A stretch of 64,000 nucleotides of DNA from Puccinia triticina (Eukaryota > Basidiomycota > Pucciniomycetes > Pucciniales > Pucciniaceae), in assembly GCF_026914185.1 (NCBI RefSeq), contig NC_070568.1, positions 3,120,001 to 3,184,000 on the forward strand. Reading direction: 5' to 3'. Positions 47,146 through 59,837 of the stretch are shown in pieces. Position numbers and translations under genes: made by a program. The first letter of the stretch is position 1. Each line of letters starts with the position of its first letter. The notes below the pieces were generated by a model. It had not been told where the DNA came from, did no database searches, and saw only the letters and a list, made by a program, of their open reading frames with translations.

Positions 47146-47841
47146 AAGCTTAGCTAAGTCCCTTGATCAGAGGTGCGCAAGCGCTGTTGCAAAGCAACCC
47201 TCCAAAGGAGGGACTTATGCCCTACCTTGCAAAACAGTAGGCAGCAGAAGGGTGTTTTGCACGTTTTGTTATGTCTTGTCCTGTAGCAGCTACACAAATG
47301 TACTTGAGGCCAAGTGAGCTACCCCAAAAGATGCGCAAGAAGCATGGCTCTCTGCTCACATTTTTGATATATTTTTAACACCCAAACCTGATTTTTAAAT
47401 AATTATCCAACACAAGAAATCTGACTGCCTTCTTGCAAGTGCTAGCAGTTGTTTTAGTGCATGTTTTTCTGAAACCTAACAGCTGAACACCACCTTCTTG
47501 ATAATCACACACATTGGGTTGCACATTTGCATTGGTCTGTCAGACTCAAGGGATGTTGTACATAAGACTATCTTTGGCATGTGTCAAAGTATGGATTTAC
47601 CCAAGGACCTGTGTTAAGAGCGCTCACAAATTCCTGATTTCCCTTTTCAGATTCAAAGGTGGAAATAGAGCACCACTGTCTCAGGGAGGTGGCAGGTGGA
47701 AGGGCAGATGTAGGCGGACAATTCTGTCTCCTCAGATTTTTGATACCTTTTACCTGAGTCAAGATATAAACAGTTGAATTTTTTGAAAATTTTCCTCAGC
47801 CAAATGGGATTTCTGCTGCCTACTGTTTTGCGAGGTAGGGC

Positions 47842-47874
<33 letters not shown>

Positions 47875-47914
47875 AGCGCTCGCGGGCCTCCGATCGAGGG
47901 ACTTGGCTAAGCTC
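47146..47914. mobile_element. TIR element with hairpin termini (copy 3)
   Basis: The ends GCTTAGCTAAGTCCC and, inverted, GGGACTTGGCTAAGC continue into a hairpin rich in CGAAG/CAAAGC and then CCTACCTTGCAAAACAGTAG. About 100 bp of each end pairs with the other. The interior is homologous to copy 1. No coding capacity is seen. Confidence 0.75.
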
Positions 47915-48528
47915 GGGCTGGCAGCTGCTAGCTTGCATGGCTGAAAGGTGCTTACGCTCGAGCTTCACTAACCCACTCGTGGTCTTCAAAGTGTCACCTC
48001 GTGAACGCAGTTGTCCTCAAGGCAATTTCAAAACCCTGTCAGCCAGTTTAAAGGTATGCAGGAAACGCCTTGGCCAGACAGAAAGCAAATGGGCCTCAAG
48101 GATTGTTCCATTGGCTCCTTTTTTCATCAAGACAACAGCTTGGCTTGTATATCTCTGCCACAATGATGTATGTGAGATGAATGAAGTAACTGGGAGACAA
48201 CAAACAGAATGAAGCGCAACAGAGGACAATGAGCAACAACAGAGAATGAAAAACAACTGGACCTGCAAGCTAGAATCTTGAGACGATATGTACTAGGCTC
48301 CCTAAAATGGCCCAACAGCGCACAAGTCTGGGACTAATTTAGTTTTAACTGTTTGCTTCCCTCGCTCATGGCAGACTCGGCAATTCATCTGGTTTCCCAT
48401 GCCCTTCCTTTCTCGCATTTGTCTTCTTTCTATTTGCCATATCCATATTTCCATATTTGAGCCTCTCAAAGAAGGTGTTTAGGGAAGAGTAATAATAATT
48501 TTTTCATGTTCTTAACATTGAGGACCCA
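47915..48528. other. Upstream region of the acyltransferase gene; nothing else seen
   Basis: No gene or complete repeat. Presumably contains the promoter of the 48529 gene, but no convincing TATA box stands out. Confidence 0.35.
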
Positions 48529-49970
48529 ATGATGCAGTGGCTCAGAACTAGCTCTCATCTCTTCGTCCTATTCATCCAAGCCATTCTGCTCCAGTTGGTA
48601 TGGACCCAGCCCGTGCATCTCGACAGCCGACGGATGCGCTGGACAAGGATAAGCTTACTGCCGCTCACGCTGGGCCTGCTCTTCGTCAACCGCTGCCTGC
48701 GGAGACAGGACTCGGAGTTCGTCCGGCCATTCCAGGCCAACCCAGGATGCATGCTCACCCCAGACACCCTCAAGGCTATCCTGCTCGCCTTCAACCAGCC
48801 AAGCCCGGCACGGGCCGCCAAGTTGCACGCGTCGCCAGGCCCGCATGCCGACTCCCTCCCAACCATCCTCTTCCGGGCGGTCTTTCTAGTCATCAAGTCA
48901 GTACCATCCTCACCGACTGTCTACGAACCGAGTCAGTTCAGCTTTGTTCTTTCCAACCAGGGCAAGTTCGAATCCATCCAAACAAGTGAAGCTGGTGACC
49001 GGCGGGAGTAGGCATACGATTCGCGCCGACCTGGCCTTCCTTCTATCCACCGTCCGCCGGATGCTGGTCCTGAACACCGTTGGCGTGCTAGGATTGTACT
49101 GTTGGAAAGGCGTGCACGACGACGCGCTCGTCGGGCGGTTCCCGATTCTGAGCCGATACCAGACGCAGACCAGCGCGGTAGTATGGGGGGTGTTCATCTG
49201 GACGGGGATCGACCTGGTCGGCTGTCTGGTCCGCATCGCGGCCTTCGTATCCAAGGCCGTCCACCGGCTCTTATCCCACCACTCGAGAGCCTACCGAAAC
49301 CTGTTCTCGGATGCCGACCTCAGCCGGGTCGATCTCGAAGAAACCTGCCCGGTCTGGTTCACAAAATCGCCCCTCGAGGCCGCCAGCCTCTCTGCCTTTT
49401 GGCGCAATCATTGGCACACTATGCTTCAGGACCTCTTCGTCGAAGCCGGCGCGATCCCCCTCACTTCCCTCGTCCGATGGACTTTTGCATCACGCAAACC
49501 GCACCCCAAGCTGCTCCGACTCAGCGGAATCATCGGCGCGTTTGGGGTCTCTGCAATCCTCCATGAAGCTGGTCAGCTCTCTATCTCTCTCTTTTTTTTT
49601 TACCCAAATCCAATATTCATTCCTGCCTGCAATTTTCTTTCCGGAACAATCCTGTGATAAAGGGATATGGTGCAATGCAGGTTCATTTGATCGACGTCTG
49701 AGGACCTTGACCTTTTTCCTCAGCCAAGCCGTCGCGATATGTCTCGAGAACGGATTCAAGAGCCTCTCGGGCAAGCTTGTCGACGGGCCCTTGGGTAGGA
49801 TATGGACCTTTTCCTGGCTGATATTCTTCGGCGCACCCATGATCGAGGCCTGGCTTGAGGGACTGGCCTTTGACAAACACAAAATGTTTGATCATGCTAA
49901 TCAGCTTGGGCTCTGGAGGATGCTGTCCACTCCTTTCATCTTACCCAAACTCATATTCTCCTTTGAGTGA
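48529..49970 (+). CDS. Wax synthase/MBOAT-like membrane O-acyltransferase, 3 exons
   Basis: Exons are 48529-48896, 48961-49571 and 49681-49970, in phase, giving 422 residues. The protein is rich in membrane segments (an N-terminal FVLFIQAILLQLVW, then WGVFIWTGIDLVGCLV, then IFFGAPMIEAWLEG). The signature of the wax-synthase subgroup of membrane-bound O-acyltransferases is present: SLSAFWRNHWHTMLQDLF around residue 285, followed by GAFGVSAILHEAG with the catalytic-type His near residue 325. Family members transfer acyl groups from acyl-CoA to alcohols or sterols in the ER. The precise substrate cannot be told from sequence. Donors are GTCAGT (48897) and GTCAGC (49572). Both introns break otherwise continuous helices. 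The gene looks intact and is the only unbroken housekeeping-type gene in the 38-64 kb half. The start is the first in-frame ATG; a Met directly follows it. Confidence 0.85.
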
Positions 49971-50827
49971 CCAATTCCTGTTCTCTTCCACTTGATCCTC
50001 CCTCAACTTCTTTGTACATTTCGCGAATGGATTACGGGTATGATACAGTCACTTATCCTGTTTGTTTCTCAGGAGCGGTAGAGTTACTATTTGTTTTCCT
50101 TTACGTACCTATTTGTCTTGACTTTCATGACCATCATTGTTATCATCATTGTCCAGCCTCCTTTACATATTCTCTACCAGCAATCCTCAACCAAATACAT
50201 CATGGAGGCTGTCAAGACATCACACAGAACTAGATTTAAAATTCCAATTCTGTGTTGGTCATTATTCCTGTGCAGCTCACCCTGCGCAGATATGTTATGA
50301 CATAGCTTGACCACTGAAAGGCCCTGTCCCTCTCTAAGCATTTCTTTCCACAGAGGGTGACATGGTTTCTGAGCACACTATTAATGGTCATTTATTGAAG
50401 CCATTGACACCATCATTTGAACATTGAACCCAACTAACCTGTTCCTCAACAGCAATATTGTACTGTAAGAATTTGTACAACCAAGATAAATTGCTATGAG
50501 TAAGACTGACTGCGGCTATGCACAATATGCTACATAAGTTGAGACCAAATGATAAGAGAGATAGAGAAATTGATAAATTCCTAAGAACAGGCAAGTTGTC
50601 CATGCTGGTTGTGTTATTGAAGAGATAAAAGAAATGGGAGACAAGCTCTGAGAGAAAATAGAGAGGGGATTGGCTATGAACAGGAAGATAGAGAGGAGGA
50701 GGTCTGGGAAAACATCATCAAGATTTTCCAAGAAAATCAATGCAAGAAACTGCACAACATCAAACCCAACATCCCAGCTTGCTGGAACTCAACATAAATT
50801 CAACTTGAAGAATATTTAATAGGTTCC
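49971..50827. other. 3' flank of the acyltransferase gene; nothing recognised
   Basis: No gene. The last 250 bp may belong to the eroded 5' part of the hAT relic that follows. Confidence 0.35.
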
Positions 50828-51674
50828 TTGGCTTTTGTTTTGGAAATTGTGGTGATGATTGATCAAATCACTGCAGGTCTTTCCACAGTGATTGCAAATC
50901 AGGATGGAAAATACCCTCCTGCTTTACACAATGGTTGTTGTGCGGGGCTTGGGATCAAAAAAAAGTATTACTCACCAACTGACTCCAACCTAATCCATGA
51001 CTGTTTTACCTGATTAGATTTTGAACTAATGACAGAATTTTGTCTGAGCTTCCAGTCCACCATCCATCTTTCAAAGACAAATATTTTAAGCTGGCCAAAT
51101 GGCCTCAGGTGTGGATCTACAAGGTTATTGATCTAAATTTCAAGATTCACAATACATGGCACAAGCCTAGCAATTGGCTTCAGCCCCAAAACCACCAAAG
51201 AAAGCACTGGCAAAGGTAAGTTTAAGCCTCATTTTATGTTCACTGACCAAGTGGACTATCCACTCTCCCTCCAGCCAACTGGTGTTTTGGAAGGGTTAGG
51301 CGCAGCTGCTGTAGCCAGATTGGCTGAATCTCCATTGGAAACGGCCTTGCTTGGTGGAGCAAGCAGAAGAGAAACAGAAATACTCACAATGGCCTCTTGC
51401 AGATGGCCCTGGATGTCACGTTCTGCCCAGGTGAAATTGCAATCAAGTATCAAAAAAAACTTGCTTGCTGATCAATCACTGTTTATATGTAGCAACCACA
51501 GTCAATGTGGAGCGTACATTCAGCTTTGGACAAGACTATGTCTCCGCCTGGAGACAGAACCTCCTTGCTCTCCACAAATACCTTGAAAATTCCAAGAATA
51601 AGACCAAGATGAAACAATTCTTTCACAAATACCTTGAAAATTACAAGAAAAGTTTTGGAGGTACTCAACTTTGA
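50828..51674 (+). pseudogene. hAT-family transposase relic (C-terminal part)
   Basis: Fragments in order match the hAT C-terminal region. GIKKKYYSPTDSNLI (about 50950-51000) is the typical N/KKYYS.TD motif. LAKWPQVWIYKVIDLNF (about 51090) matches the KYFKKA.WP..WI region. ATVNVERTFSFGQDYVSAWR (about 51487-51550) matches the conserved dimerisation motif VERxFSxGRDYVSxxR. Stops and frame changes separate the fragments. The catalytic N-terminal half is missing or unrecognisable. Confidence 0.75.
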
Positions 51675-52559
51675 GTTCCCAGAACTCAACCTAGATTATT
51701 TTCTCCCAGTTCAAAAATTCAATTTATAATAGTTCTACATCTTGTCTTTCTTCTGGTACAGTTTGGGACCATTACCTCCTCTTCTTCATGCTTATTTTAT
51801 TTTTTGAAAACATTGCAAAATATGATTTGCTAGGTTCGGAGCAAATCACTAAACAACAAAGCCGGTGCGCAATTGGCAGATCTTATACAAAGTGATATCA
51901 TGTACGTGCACCTTTTTTCACTTTTGTCAATCCTCTAAAAAGCTGAGTTTTTGGCGCGATGTAATAGCGTTGTCTGTGCGTAGTATGCTGGGATACAACA
52001 ATTATTTGCCTTTTATTCAATTTTTACAAATATTTTTAGGGAGTTGAAAAATCAACTCTTGGAAATTAAATTATTGACTCCCAAATGGCATTTACGTCGC
52101 ACGGACCGGGTCACAACGTCCACCCCCGGTCCGCGGGACCAAAAGTTGACCCGCGCGGATTTTGGGAGTCGGAAAATTAATTCCTCCTTCAAGAATGGGA
52201 GTCAAAAATTCCACAAATACACAAATAAATTCATATCTCCTCAGTGGGGCACCCAAACCCCCCAGAAATTTTACAGTGGGCAGAATGCCCTCTTAACAGC
52301 ATATGACGAGCTTCACGGCATTAGCACACCCCATAATAGGCATGTGCGGTTGGGGGTCAAATTTGGCCAATTTCCTACTAAGGAAATCCACCAAATCCTT
52401 AGCTACACTGCCCCAAAGTGCACCAAACTTTTACAGTGGGAAGAATAACCTCTTGAAAGCATATGATGAGCTTCAAGGAAAACATAACATGAGAGATTTG
52501 CCATTTGAAAACATAACTTGCAAAACCGTTTGAGGAAAACATCACATGGAAAATTATGG

Positions 52560-52880
52560 TCATTGTGATGGAGGGACTAACAACTGAGGTGTAGGCACTA
52601 TTGAATGTGTCAAAGGTACTAAAAGCTGTGGCAAATTTGGCAGAAACACTATTAGCAGTGGCGGTTGCACTATTATCTGTGGCGGCGGAGGGATTCTTAA
52701 CTGTGGCGGGGGGACTATAACTGTGGCAGGGGAACTAATAACTGAGGTGTAGGCACTATTAGCTGTGTCAAAGGGACTAAAAACTGTGGCAAATTTGTTG
52801 GAAGCACTATTAACTGTGGCGGTTGCACTATTATCTGTGGCGGAGGGACTGATGTCTGCGGCGGGGCCAAAAGCCCCAGC
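52560..52880. repeat. Degenerate ~18-bp tandem array in the foldback centre
   Basis: Repeats of the form (ACTATTAACTGTGGCGG) with variants GGGACTAAAAACTGTGGC and GCACTATTATCTGTGGCGG. Two higher-order copies of ~170 bp start at ACTGAGGTGTAGGCACTATT near 52580 and 52740. Confidence 0.75.
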
Positions 52881-53335
52881 TGCCTCTAATTTATTTCATG
52901 TGCTTGAGTTACTGCCTTTATGCTAAAAGTTTGGGTGGAGAGTAATAAAATTTATGAGCTAAAATTTTGGTGCACTTTGGGGCACTGTAGCTAAGGTTTC
53001 AGTGGATTTCTTGAGCAGGAAATTGGCCAAATTTGACCCCCAACCGCACATGCCTATTATGGGGTGTGCTAATGCCGTGAAGCTCATCATATGCTTTTAA
53101 TAGGGTATTCTTCCCACTGTAAAAGTTTGGTGCACTTTGGGGCACTGTATCTAAGGCTTTGGTGTATTTCCTTAGTAGGAAATCAGCCAAATTTGACCCC
53201 CAACCGCACATGCCTATTATGGGGTGTGCTAATGCCGTGAAGCTCGTCATATGCTGTTAAGAGGGCATTCTGCCCGCTGTAAAATTTTTGGGGGGTTTGG
53301 GTGCCCCACTGAGGAGATATGAATTTATTTGTATA

Positions 53336-53362
53336 CTAGACTTTCAAGGCGGCTGCGCCGCC
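53336..53362 (-). other. Helitron 3' terminal hairpin and CTAG
   Basis: Minus strand: GGCGGC GCA GCCGCC (perfect 6-bp stem, 3-nt loop, 53362-53348), spacer TTGAAAGT, then CTAG (53339-53336). This is the transposition terminator of rolling-circle Helitrons. The lone end at 16161 shares loop and spacing. Confidence 0.9.
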
Positions 53363-53770
53363 GCTCGTCGCTGGTTCCCCGCGCGGGCCTCCGTACGCCT
53401 CACCAGGCCCCCCCGGCGCCCACTCCCCCCCTGCCACCCCCCCACCCCCGCACTCAATCCCCCCCTCGCACACCCCAGCTGTCTCCGTACTACCCTCAGC
53501 CAAACCTCGACCAGCAGCTCGAAGGCAACGACCCACCCGACCAATACTGATCGCCACCAAACCCTGAGAGCACCACAGGCCCCGGTATACTGGACCCGCA
53601 CGACCATCACCGCAACTATTCATCCACTCCCTCCGACCACACGATGGGCCAAGGCATAACTACGCGGACGGCCAACTCCTCCCCCCCTCGCCCCCCATCA
53701 ATTCGACCAATTTCCCTCGCCAATCAGCTGCCAACTATACCCAACACTAACAAATCTAATCCCAATCATC

Positions 53771-54626
53771 ATGATATGGCCAGTCACTTGGCTCGAAAGT
53801 CTCCCCACTCGCGACACCTTGACGTTTTGTGGAAAGTTCACCGCGATATCATCTGTAAGGCCCCTTCCCGCAGCACTTAAGCCCGTCGCTAACGAACTAT
53901 TCCAGGTTTTTGAGTATCAATCCAATCCCTTTGAAGCACAGCTCACCCGATCCTCATTTCTCACCTCACCTACCGTCCCAGCGAAATTTCCACGGGCATC
54001 CATCACATTAGCCCCTCTTGATACCACACGACAACAACTCGAAGACGGCGAGATTTACCGCCTTGAAGGTCAAGTCGCCCTAACCGACCGAAACGGCAAC
54101 CAACAATTCTACTATCATCCCCAACGAGTCACTTGGAAACGCCACACACAAGCTCAAGCCTCTCCCGCAAAAATTACAATGGAAGGCACCGGGACTATCC
54201 GACAAGTTACCCTCCCACCAAATCACTCGGACAACACCACCCAAACCTCATCCCTTCCATATCTAGAGCTCATCATTGAGCACCAAACTAACGTTAGTGT
54301 CATATCTCAAATTTTAAGACGATTACTGACGCCGTCGACTCATAGGCCTATTCCGGCGCAAATTTCTACGCCAAATACATCATAGAAGGAACGTCTGCCC
54401 TTCCTTCCGATATCATACCACTCAAACCTGGGGTAAAAGTTCAACTCAAAGGCACCTTAACCGACCGATGTGCGATTACGGGGCTTCTAATAATCAAAGT
54501 GAGCCACAACCAAACCCCAACAGTTCACATAACTGACATCTTCCTCAGGTCACGTCAGGCTACGTTGGGCTACCCCCATTATTCTCTAACGGTCCTATCC
54601 GATCCGTCATAGATCTCACAGACTGA
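53771..54626 (+). CDS. OB-fold-like ssDNA-binding accessory protein of the Helitron (opposite strand)
   Basis: Exons are 53771-53854, 53906-54292, 54346-54498 and 54549-54626, all in phase 0, giving 233 residues. Acceptors follow CTAAC/CTGAC branch sites. Predicted beta-rich segments include DTLTFCGKFTAISS, DGEIYRLEGQVALTDRNGN, KITMEGTGTIRQVTLPPN, LPYLELIIEHQTN and a second barrel FYAKYIIEGTSALPSD with GVKVQLKGTLTDRCAITGLL. The layout parallels the 60709-61923 protein (a G.G.I....P block, an L(E)xIIxHxx block, then G....G.L.D). I infer an RPA-like OB fold; plant and animal Helitrons are known to carry RPA-like genes. It runs convergently towards RepHel. The N terminus could be longer, because an open frame precedes it. 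Confidence 0.62.
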
Positions 54627-55367
54627 ATCCCCCGCCTATCTGTAGCCAATCACCCGAAGACCAATCTGAAGCGACCTCTACAATCGAGATACCCACAGAC
54701 ATTTACACCAACCCTATCTACCGCGGTTCAACTCATCAACTTTACCACATTCGCCATATGATAAAGCAGAACCCCCCACTTTGACAAGTCCGAGCTACGG
54801 GTCAAAGCACCCAACAACCCTCCCCGAAAGACTTTCACATCAACTACGCCACAAGAAGTACGACACGCGATTTCTCGTGCATTGCCTTCGATTTGCTTAT
54901 CTCCGAATTGTTTTTCTCACATGACCGCTCCATACCTGAGCTTTCCGTACAAAATCACCATGTTTTCTGATTCCCCTTCCCATTCCAACTTGTGCCTACA
55001 GTTTTTGTTTCATTCAATTTGAGTAATGTGCAACACCAGATGATATTGACCCGATCATCACCCAATGACACCTCACGCGCAACTGTGCTCCAGCTCTATT
55101 GAGTCTTCCATATCAGTCGCAAGAAAATCAAACAAAGCAATTACACAAGTACAAATTGTAGTGTTCCGAAGATAAGAATTTTAATTAAAAAATAAAACAA
55201 TTCCGGAGATTAATGGAGGAATATAGGAACAATGCAACAAAGTGAAAGAAAATAGCAATTGCTAACAAGAGTGCGACTCTTTCATCCACAGACGGCCCCA
55301 ACATGTGAGATTTCAAGTACGCCGCCTCCCATTGTGACCTACAGGTGAGCCTAGCGTACGACCTGAC
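54627..55367. other. Convergent intergenic region in the Helitron
   Basis: No gene seen between the two convergent stops. It presumably holds both 3' ends; the A/T-rich stretch near 55170-55200 includes AATTAAAAAATAAAAC. Confidence 0.4.
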
Positions 55368-58300
55368 TTAGCTGCATTCATCTCTTCGCAAAGAATTAAG
55401 ATCGCACTCACCAAAAATAGACTTGTGAAAAACATTCACAAGGCCTTCCTTCCTGTCAAGCTTACACACGATCAAATTGTCCTTATGTGTCACTCTGGAC
55501 AACGCAACGTATAATTGACCATGTGCGAAACATGAATGCTTTAACATGACACCCACTCGCGCGAGTGTCTGACCTTGCGACTTATTAATTGACATTGCGT
55601 AGGCCGGAGTTATGGGAAATTGATGTCTGAAAAAACTCAATCCCGACTTCTGACTCCCCTTGTGATGGAGTTTGATTTTCGGCAACATCACCTTCTGTCC
55701 TTTGAATGGCCCGGACATCAAGACACCCTCTATTGATCCTGTCCCAATCCTAGTCAATATGAGACGAGTGCCATTACATATCCCCGCGGAAATGTCCATG
55801 TTTTGCATGACTAATACCGGCATTCCCACCTTCAAGTCGATGATATGTTTGGGGAAGCTAGGTATGCTCATCTTGTTGAGTACTTCCTCCGGCAAACTGT
55901 CAACTCCTTCGGGATCTGGCATATCAATCGATGTTGCCCTAACAAACGGCCCGGCAAGTCTCAGTGCCACTTCACGGTTCAACTTGCGAACGTCGGCATT
56001 CAAGGGTGCCAAGATACAGCGCTCCGCTAGGTAAGGCAGGTTAGTATCCACGCTGAAGTTATGCCTTGAAGTCACATCACCGTAGACAAAATCCACGACC
56101 GTCTTGTTGCCTTGCGCCTCGCTCGCCGCGTGAGTTATATTGATTTCAGAGACTTTGACAACGTGGTAGTCTTCTGTTTGACCAATACCTTCACCTAAGC
56201 TGAGCAGCGAAGATGCAAATTGACGATTCTTCTCGGCGTCCTCAGGTACCGTTGAGTTCGCCGCGATTCGCATGTTCTGCACGAGTTTGAACTGCTCCAG
56301 TTGGCCCCAAAGGGGAGAAGACCTTATCGTTGCGTCATAGGACGGCGGAAATTTGTCAAATTTGACGACTGGGAGGATTTGCCTGAAATCGCCTGAAAAA
56401 ATTACTACTTTCCCCCCGAACGGCAAATCAGAGCGGCAACAACGCCTCAATGATCTGTCAACGGCTTCAATTGCGTACTTGTGAATCGTCACGATTTCAT
56501 CCCATATGATTAAATCCGTAGTGCTTAAATCCTTGCCTAACTTATGGTTAGGCTCAAAACTGCACTCTAATTCTGGCTTGAGATTGATTGGTATCTTGAA
56601 CACAGAGTGAGAGGTTTGACCTCCCTTCAGCAAGAGAGCAGCTACTCCAGACGACGCTGCCACGACGGACCGTTTTCCCATGAGGCGACATAGGTCGATG
56701 ATCGCATTCAACAAAAATGTCTTGCCGGTGCCTCCGGGGCCGTCCAAGTAAAACAAACTCGCCTTCTTAGCCTTGACCGCGGTTCTGATCTTGCGAAAAA
56801 ATTGGGATTTTTGTTGATTGAAAAGGCCTTCTGAGTGGTCGAGGCGAATTGCTACAGCCGCGAGAGACTCGAGTTCCCCTGGTATCTCGTCGAACTGTTT
56901 CATCTTGCGTTGATCCGTCGACGACACTATCATCCCGGCATCCGCCAGAGTCGAATTCATTTTTCCTGGCATGATTGATAGTTTAAACAAACCAAAGACC
57001 CTCCTTCTTGACCGGCTTAAAGGAATCGCGTTACGATCCCCTCGATCCAATCTCAACAGGTCGTCAGTCATCGAATCCCAATGCTTATAGTACAGGCTTG
57101 TTGGGTTCGAAGGTGGCGAGTTTACCAGCATGAGTGCGAAGAAGTGTTGTAAGGCATTACCACTCTGATATATAGATGCTTCCTCAAGAGCTTTATCATA
57201 CAGATAGTCATTGATCAACAACCCGAGCAGGTTGCAGGCATCTTGGTAAGACGCCGCGAGAACCCCATCAACAGTTCTGAGATCTTCGTGGGACAAGGGC
57301 CCTCTTTGGTGGGAGAGGAGAGTGCGTAAGTAAAACTTTTCCCCCGCCCGAAACGACACGCTGAAGATCCTCCCAACTGAAATCGTCTTGTTTTTTCTCG
57401 GCGTCCAGACCTTATCCACCTTGCTCCACGTGAAATACTCCGGTATTTCTTCATACAACAAGGTTCGCGCTTTTCGCCCTTCGGCCCCAACAGCGTCAGT
57501 CTGGTTGAGGTCGAAAAAAGCCAATAAATTCGTCTTTTCAGGTTCTTGAAATTTCAATTTGTCCGCTATCTCTCCTCCGTCCCTGAAATATATCATTTGT
57601 TCATCCACATCGTGTATTGAGAGGCGCGTGACTGGGGGCCACCGAAAAGAAAGGGGAAACTTGAGTAAACGCCATGCGGCTAATTTTATGTGTCAGCCAA
57701 AGTCCCACTAAACACATTAGACAAACTGCGTACCTTCTGGTGCGCTAATGAATCTCGCGTCAATAAATGCTTTAGTCTCGTCATTATCCCTTATCTCCAT
57801 AGACGACCGGTCATGTCCCTTTGTGATATACTTGTAGAGATATTTCACCGCAGTAGAGTCCACCGGTATTTCGACGTTAATGTGACAGTCGAACTTCAAC
57901 GAAAGGTATTTGTTATAAGGAACAACATTAGAGCTGTTGAAGATTTGTTTGTTTTTTGCAACAACAAAATCAGTCACCCTACGCCGATATACTGGGTACG
58001 CCCCACTGATTGTGATTGTCCTTGGTGTGAGTGGTTTTGGATAACCCAAAGAACAGCCTTTCTTCGACCAACACGGGCGTCCGGGACAAGGGCCGTGGAT
58101 CATTAGCCTGGAGACAATATCGTAGAGCTTGGGCTCACTCAGTGGGTCAGGCACCTCGGCGCAGACGAGAAAATCAATCTTCTCGGGGGTGTCCAGCCTA
58201 TCTTCTTCCCTCAGTGTGACCATTAAGTGGAGATGGGGAAGGCCCCGTTTCTGGAATTCAATGACCCCCACGTATGAAATTACCGCTCCCAACCTTCCGT

Positions 58301-59837
58301 AATCGATAACTTCTTCAATTAGTGCGTCGACTTTCAATTTGAACACACGGTCGACAAACACAGGATGGTCAGCCGCGGACGCCAGGAGTCCGATTTCGTC
58401 GGTTATATCTTTCCACTTTGGATTAGCAGTCATGGTGATGAAAAGTGACGGTGGGCCATATTTCCTTACGATGGCCATCGAGTCTTGGTACAATTGGTCC
58501 ATCGCCCTCGGGCTGCCGATAAAAGTCGAGGGGAGTATGACTCGCCGGCCCTCAGGGACCTCGAAGTTCTCAATGGATGTCATAAGGGACTGGTATTGAT
58601 TTGCTTTCAAGGCGAGTTGATGGTTTCGAATGAAATTAAGACGGGAGCCTTCTACGCATACGTACATATCCACGACAAATTCCTGAAAAAGCGTACGGCC
58701 ATGGAGAATGATCGAGTATCGACCAACTCTTGCAAACAGGAGGAATGCAAACCATTCCAATGACTTGACGCGTCTATTCGTTTCTATTTCGAAAGCACCA
58801 CTATTAAGACAATGTCATTGTTCTGATCCGAGAAAAGGACTCACTTCGAGAGGTTGTACAAACATATACGTTATCCCACTGTTGGGATCCGTAAGGGAAG
58901 AATAGGGGGTATCGAAGAGGGAAATAAGATGAATGTAAATCGGAGATATGCTCTAATCGTCCGTCTTTCCGCCTCAATTGAATATGACGGGTCTTGTTAA
59001 TTTCACCTCCCCCTTCGACAACGATCGCAACTTCTTCCGGACTTGGAAGATTGTAACGCTTCGGGTTCGTCCCCGGTTTATGAATCGTCGTTAGGGCAAG
59101 CGTCTTTGACGGTGAGTTTTTCAAGACGGTTCTAGCACTCTTGTAAACTTTCGCGTATGGGTTATATGAATACATAACCTTCATCAAATCTGACACTATG
59201 TCTTCCTGCATGACGAATTTGGCACCAATTGGGTTTCGTCTGCCAGAGGCTTTCTCGATTCGCAGCCGGGTTTCTTCTTGTCCGCCATTCCCGATGACGT
59301 AAATTTGTGCATAGCCTGGGTTGGAACGATTGAGGGGCTCGACACTTGGAATCAGGTGGCTCAGACCGCCCGAGATTCGGAAAACATCGATGCCTAGTTG
59401 ACCGCGGACGGTTTTGTCGACATTAGCTCCCAGCGACGTGAAGCTAATGCAGTTATTGTAAAGTCTGATAAGAGCCTGAAAGTTGATAGCTCCTAAAGAA
59501 TAGTCAGCCAAGAAGTTAACATCCCTTTTTGTCAAATGTGTTACATACTCTCGTCTGTTCCTGAGAACAACTGTTCGAGTATCGGAGGCGTTTCAGGGGC
59601 AGCTGGATCCATCATGGGCAATATGACCTGCGATTTCTGACAGCACATCGTGAAGTCTTTCTCCGTCTTCCCACGGTCGAGTTTCGTCGATTCTTCATTG
59701 AAGTGAAGGGCACCACAACCTATACAGATGATTATGCACCTTCCAAGCGAGTGGGGAATCGTAAATAGGACTTGGTTCAATATGTAATTCTCGTTGTTGT
59801 CACATTCACGGGTAATAGCCTTGAACTTGAACGGCAT
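55368..59837 (-). CDS. Helitron RepHel transposase: HUH/Y2 endonuclease plus PIF1-type helicase, 4 exons
   Basis: Exons are 59837-59549, 59492-58870, 58763-57734 and 57679-55368; phases agree, giving 1417 residues and no internal stop. The N-terminal zinc region has CIGCGALHFNEE and FTMCCQKSQ. The Rep domain has FITMTANPKWKDI, IEFQKRGLPHLHLMV (HUH histidines about 481 and 483) and VKYLYKYITKG (tyrosines about 612-616). A linker SAPEAAWRLLKFPL is restored by the third splice. The PIF1-like helicase begins near residue 930 with Walker A GPGGTGKT (961-968), Walker B-like LIIWDEI and C-terminal AYAMSINKSQGQTL and LYVALSRVT. The enzyme nicks, unwinds and rejoins DNA in rolling-circle transposition. 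Donors are GTATGT, GTATAT and GTACGC; the first intron has a CTGAC branch site. The start was chosen as the first ATG before the zinc region; an upstream exon cannot be excluded. Confidence 0.93.

Noticed and set aside
52213..53335. Separate MITE nested in the left arm (ends ACAAATAAATTC)
   Set aside because: After removing the Helitron, these ends are simply the continuation of the foldback arms, so no separate element is needed.
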